A DNA stretch of 64,000 nt from contig NZ_CP159342.1 in assembly GCF_040499845.1 (NCBI RefSeq), positions 6,634,001 through 6,698,000 of the forward strand, read 5' to 3'. This DNA comes from Micromonospora sp. CCTCC AA 2012012. GTDB lineage: Bacteria > Actinomycetota > Actinomycetes > Mycobacteriales > Micromonosporaceae. The translations under genes were made by a program, and so were the position numbers. The notes beneath the pieces are model-generated. The model was not told the DNA's origin, ran no database searches, and saw only the letters and a program-made list of their open reading frames with translations. How positions within the stretch are numbered: the first letter of the stretch is position 1; every line of letters begins with the position of its first letter. This document shows, one piece after another, positions 63,616 through 64,000 of this stretch.

Positions 63616-64000
63616 ATGATCGACATCGAAGCGGCGGCGCGGGAGCTGGCCGGGGCGCGGGAGGGCGGCAAGCCCTGCCCGCCGCTGCGCGGGCGGCTGC
63701 TGCCCGAGGGGGACGTCGAGTCGGCGTACCGGGTGCAGCAGCGCCAGGCGCAGGACTGGTGGGACCGGGGCGAACGCCGGGTGGGCGCGAAGATCGGGCT
63801 CACCTCCCGGGTGGTGCAGGAGAACTTCGGCGTCTACCAGCCGGACTTCGGCGTCCTCACCGACGTCATGGCGGTCGGCGACGGCGTCGAGGTGCCGATC
63901 GACCGGCTGCTCCAACCCCGGGTGGAGGCGGAGATCGCCTTCGTGCTCGGCGCGGACCTGACCGACGAGCGGGTCACCACCGTCGACCTCATCCGGGCCG
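63616..64000 (+). CDS. 2-keto-4-pentenoate hydratase/oxalocrotonate decarboxylase-type protein, partial
   Basis: Runs off the right edge (128 codons seen). ATG 63616 ('MIDIEAAARELAGA') has AGGCAG upstream and fits the family start; ATG 63580 overlaps the ALDH stop but would add 12 residues coded by a repeat-like GAGCGAGCGCAGCGAACGAA stretch. Visible family blocks are 'AYRVQQRQAQDWWDRGERRVGAKIGLTS', 'FGVLTDVM' and 'QPRVEAEIAFVLG'. In the operon it should hydrate or decarboxylate the 2-oxo intermediates of meta-cleavage. Confidence 0.88.
   Translation, partial: MIDIEAAARELAGAREGGKPCPPLRGRLLPEGDVESAYRVQQRQAQDWWDRGERRVGAKIGLTSRVVQENFGVYQPDFGVLTDVMAVGDGVEVPIDRLLQPRVEAEIAFVLGADLTDERVTTVDLIRA

Overview
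The window reads as an ordinary chromosomal stretch of a very high-GC actinomycete, most like Micromonospora or a close relative. The reasons are strongly GC-biased third codon positions, frequent GTG starts, stop-start overlaps (ATGA, GTGA, TGATG), and a gene set typical of that family: DUF1360 and DUF3817 membrane proteins, HPF/RaiA, EttA, F420-type PPOX, class F sortase, and dispersed cobalamin genes. The genus is an inference. I see no phage, insertion sequence or CRISPR array.

Layout. 1-5 kb: small membrane and soluble proteins of unknown role, and a class I DAHP synthase (aroG) behind what looks like an aromatic leader-peptide attenuator. 5-9 kb: an M16 peptidase pair and asd. 9-13.7 kb: a frameshifted F420-type oxidase, a CBS-pair protein, an SCP2-like protein coupled to a glycogen-debranching-type glycosidase, a VOC protein and PlsC. 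13.7-14.3 kb: no gene, but a long imperfect inverted repeat. 14.3-18.2 kb: a minus-strand two-component cluster with a real kinase, a pseudokinase-like protein, a NarL-type regulator and a gene of unknown role. 18.4-26 kb: a reductase, septum-formation-type lipoprotein, GNAT, methyltransferase, tRNA-Arg, a trypsin-fold protein without a triad, alpha/beta hydrolase and HPF. 26-30 kb: ssb, cobD and cobQ. 30-35 kb: rhodanese, a P-loop kinase, M20 peptidase, a tiny gene under a near-perfect SOS box, and an ATP-dependent DNA ligase. 35-44 kb: SURF1, a CobB homologue that has lost its catalytic residues, a bifunctional penicillin-binding protein, and cobC-like, cobT and cysG/cobA genes. 44-48 kb: trehalose synthesis, with otsA coupled to an otsB-GH15 fusion. 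48-58 kb: a PIN/RHH toxin-antitoxin pair, ettA, thioesterase, YbjN, truncated haemoglobin, MFS, MscS, HNH, and a sortase with a possible substrate. 58-64 kb: an Lrp-type regulator divergent from a kynurenine operon (TDO, KynU, KMO, a semialdehyde dehydrogenase and a hydratase cut by the window end).

How the parts fit. cobD, cobQ, the cobC-like gene, cobT and cysG cover late corrin assembly and the entry to siroheme/corrin. The kynurenine operon should take tryptophan to 3-hydroxyanthranilate and then through meta-cleavage. OtsA/OtsB makes trehalose and the GH15 part may break it down.

A recurring signal is a TAnnnT or CAGGAT hexamer ending 6-7 nt before the start codon. I count 18 genes with it, which predicts many leaderless mRNAs. 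The strongest leads are the aroG leader, the degenerate CobB, the SOS-boxed mini-gene, the trypsin-fold protein without a triad, and a repeat element inserted in frame in kynU.
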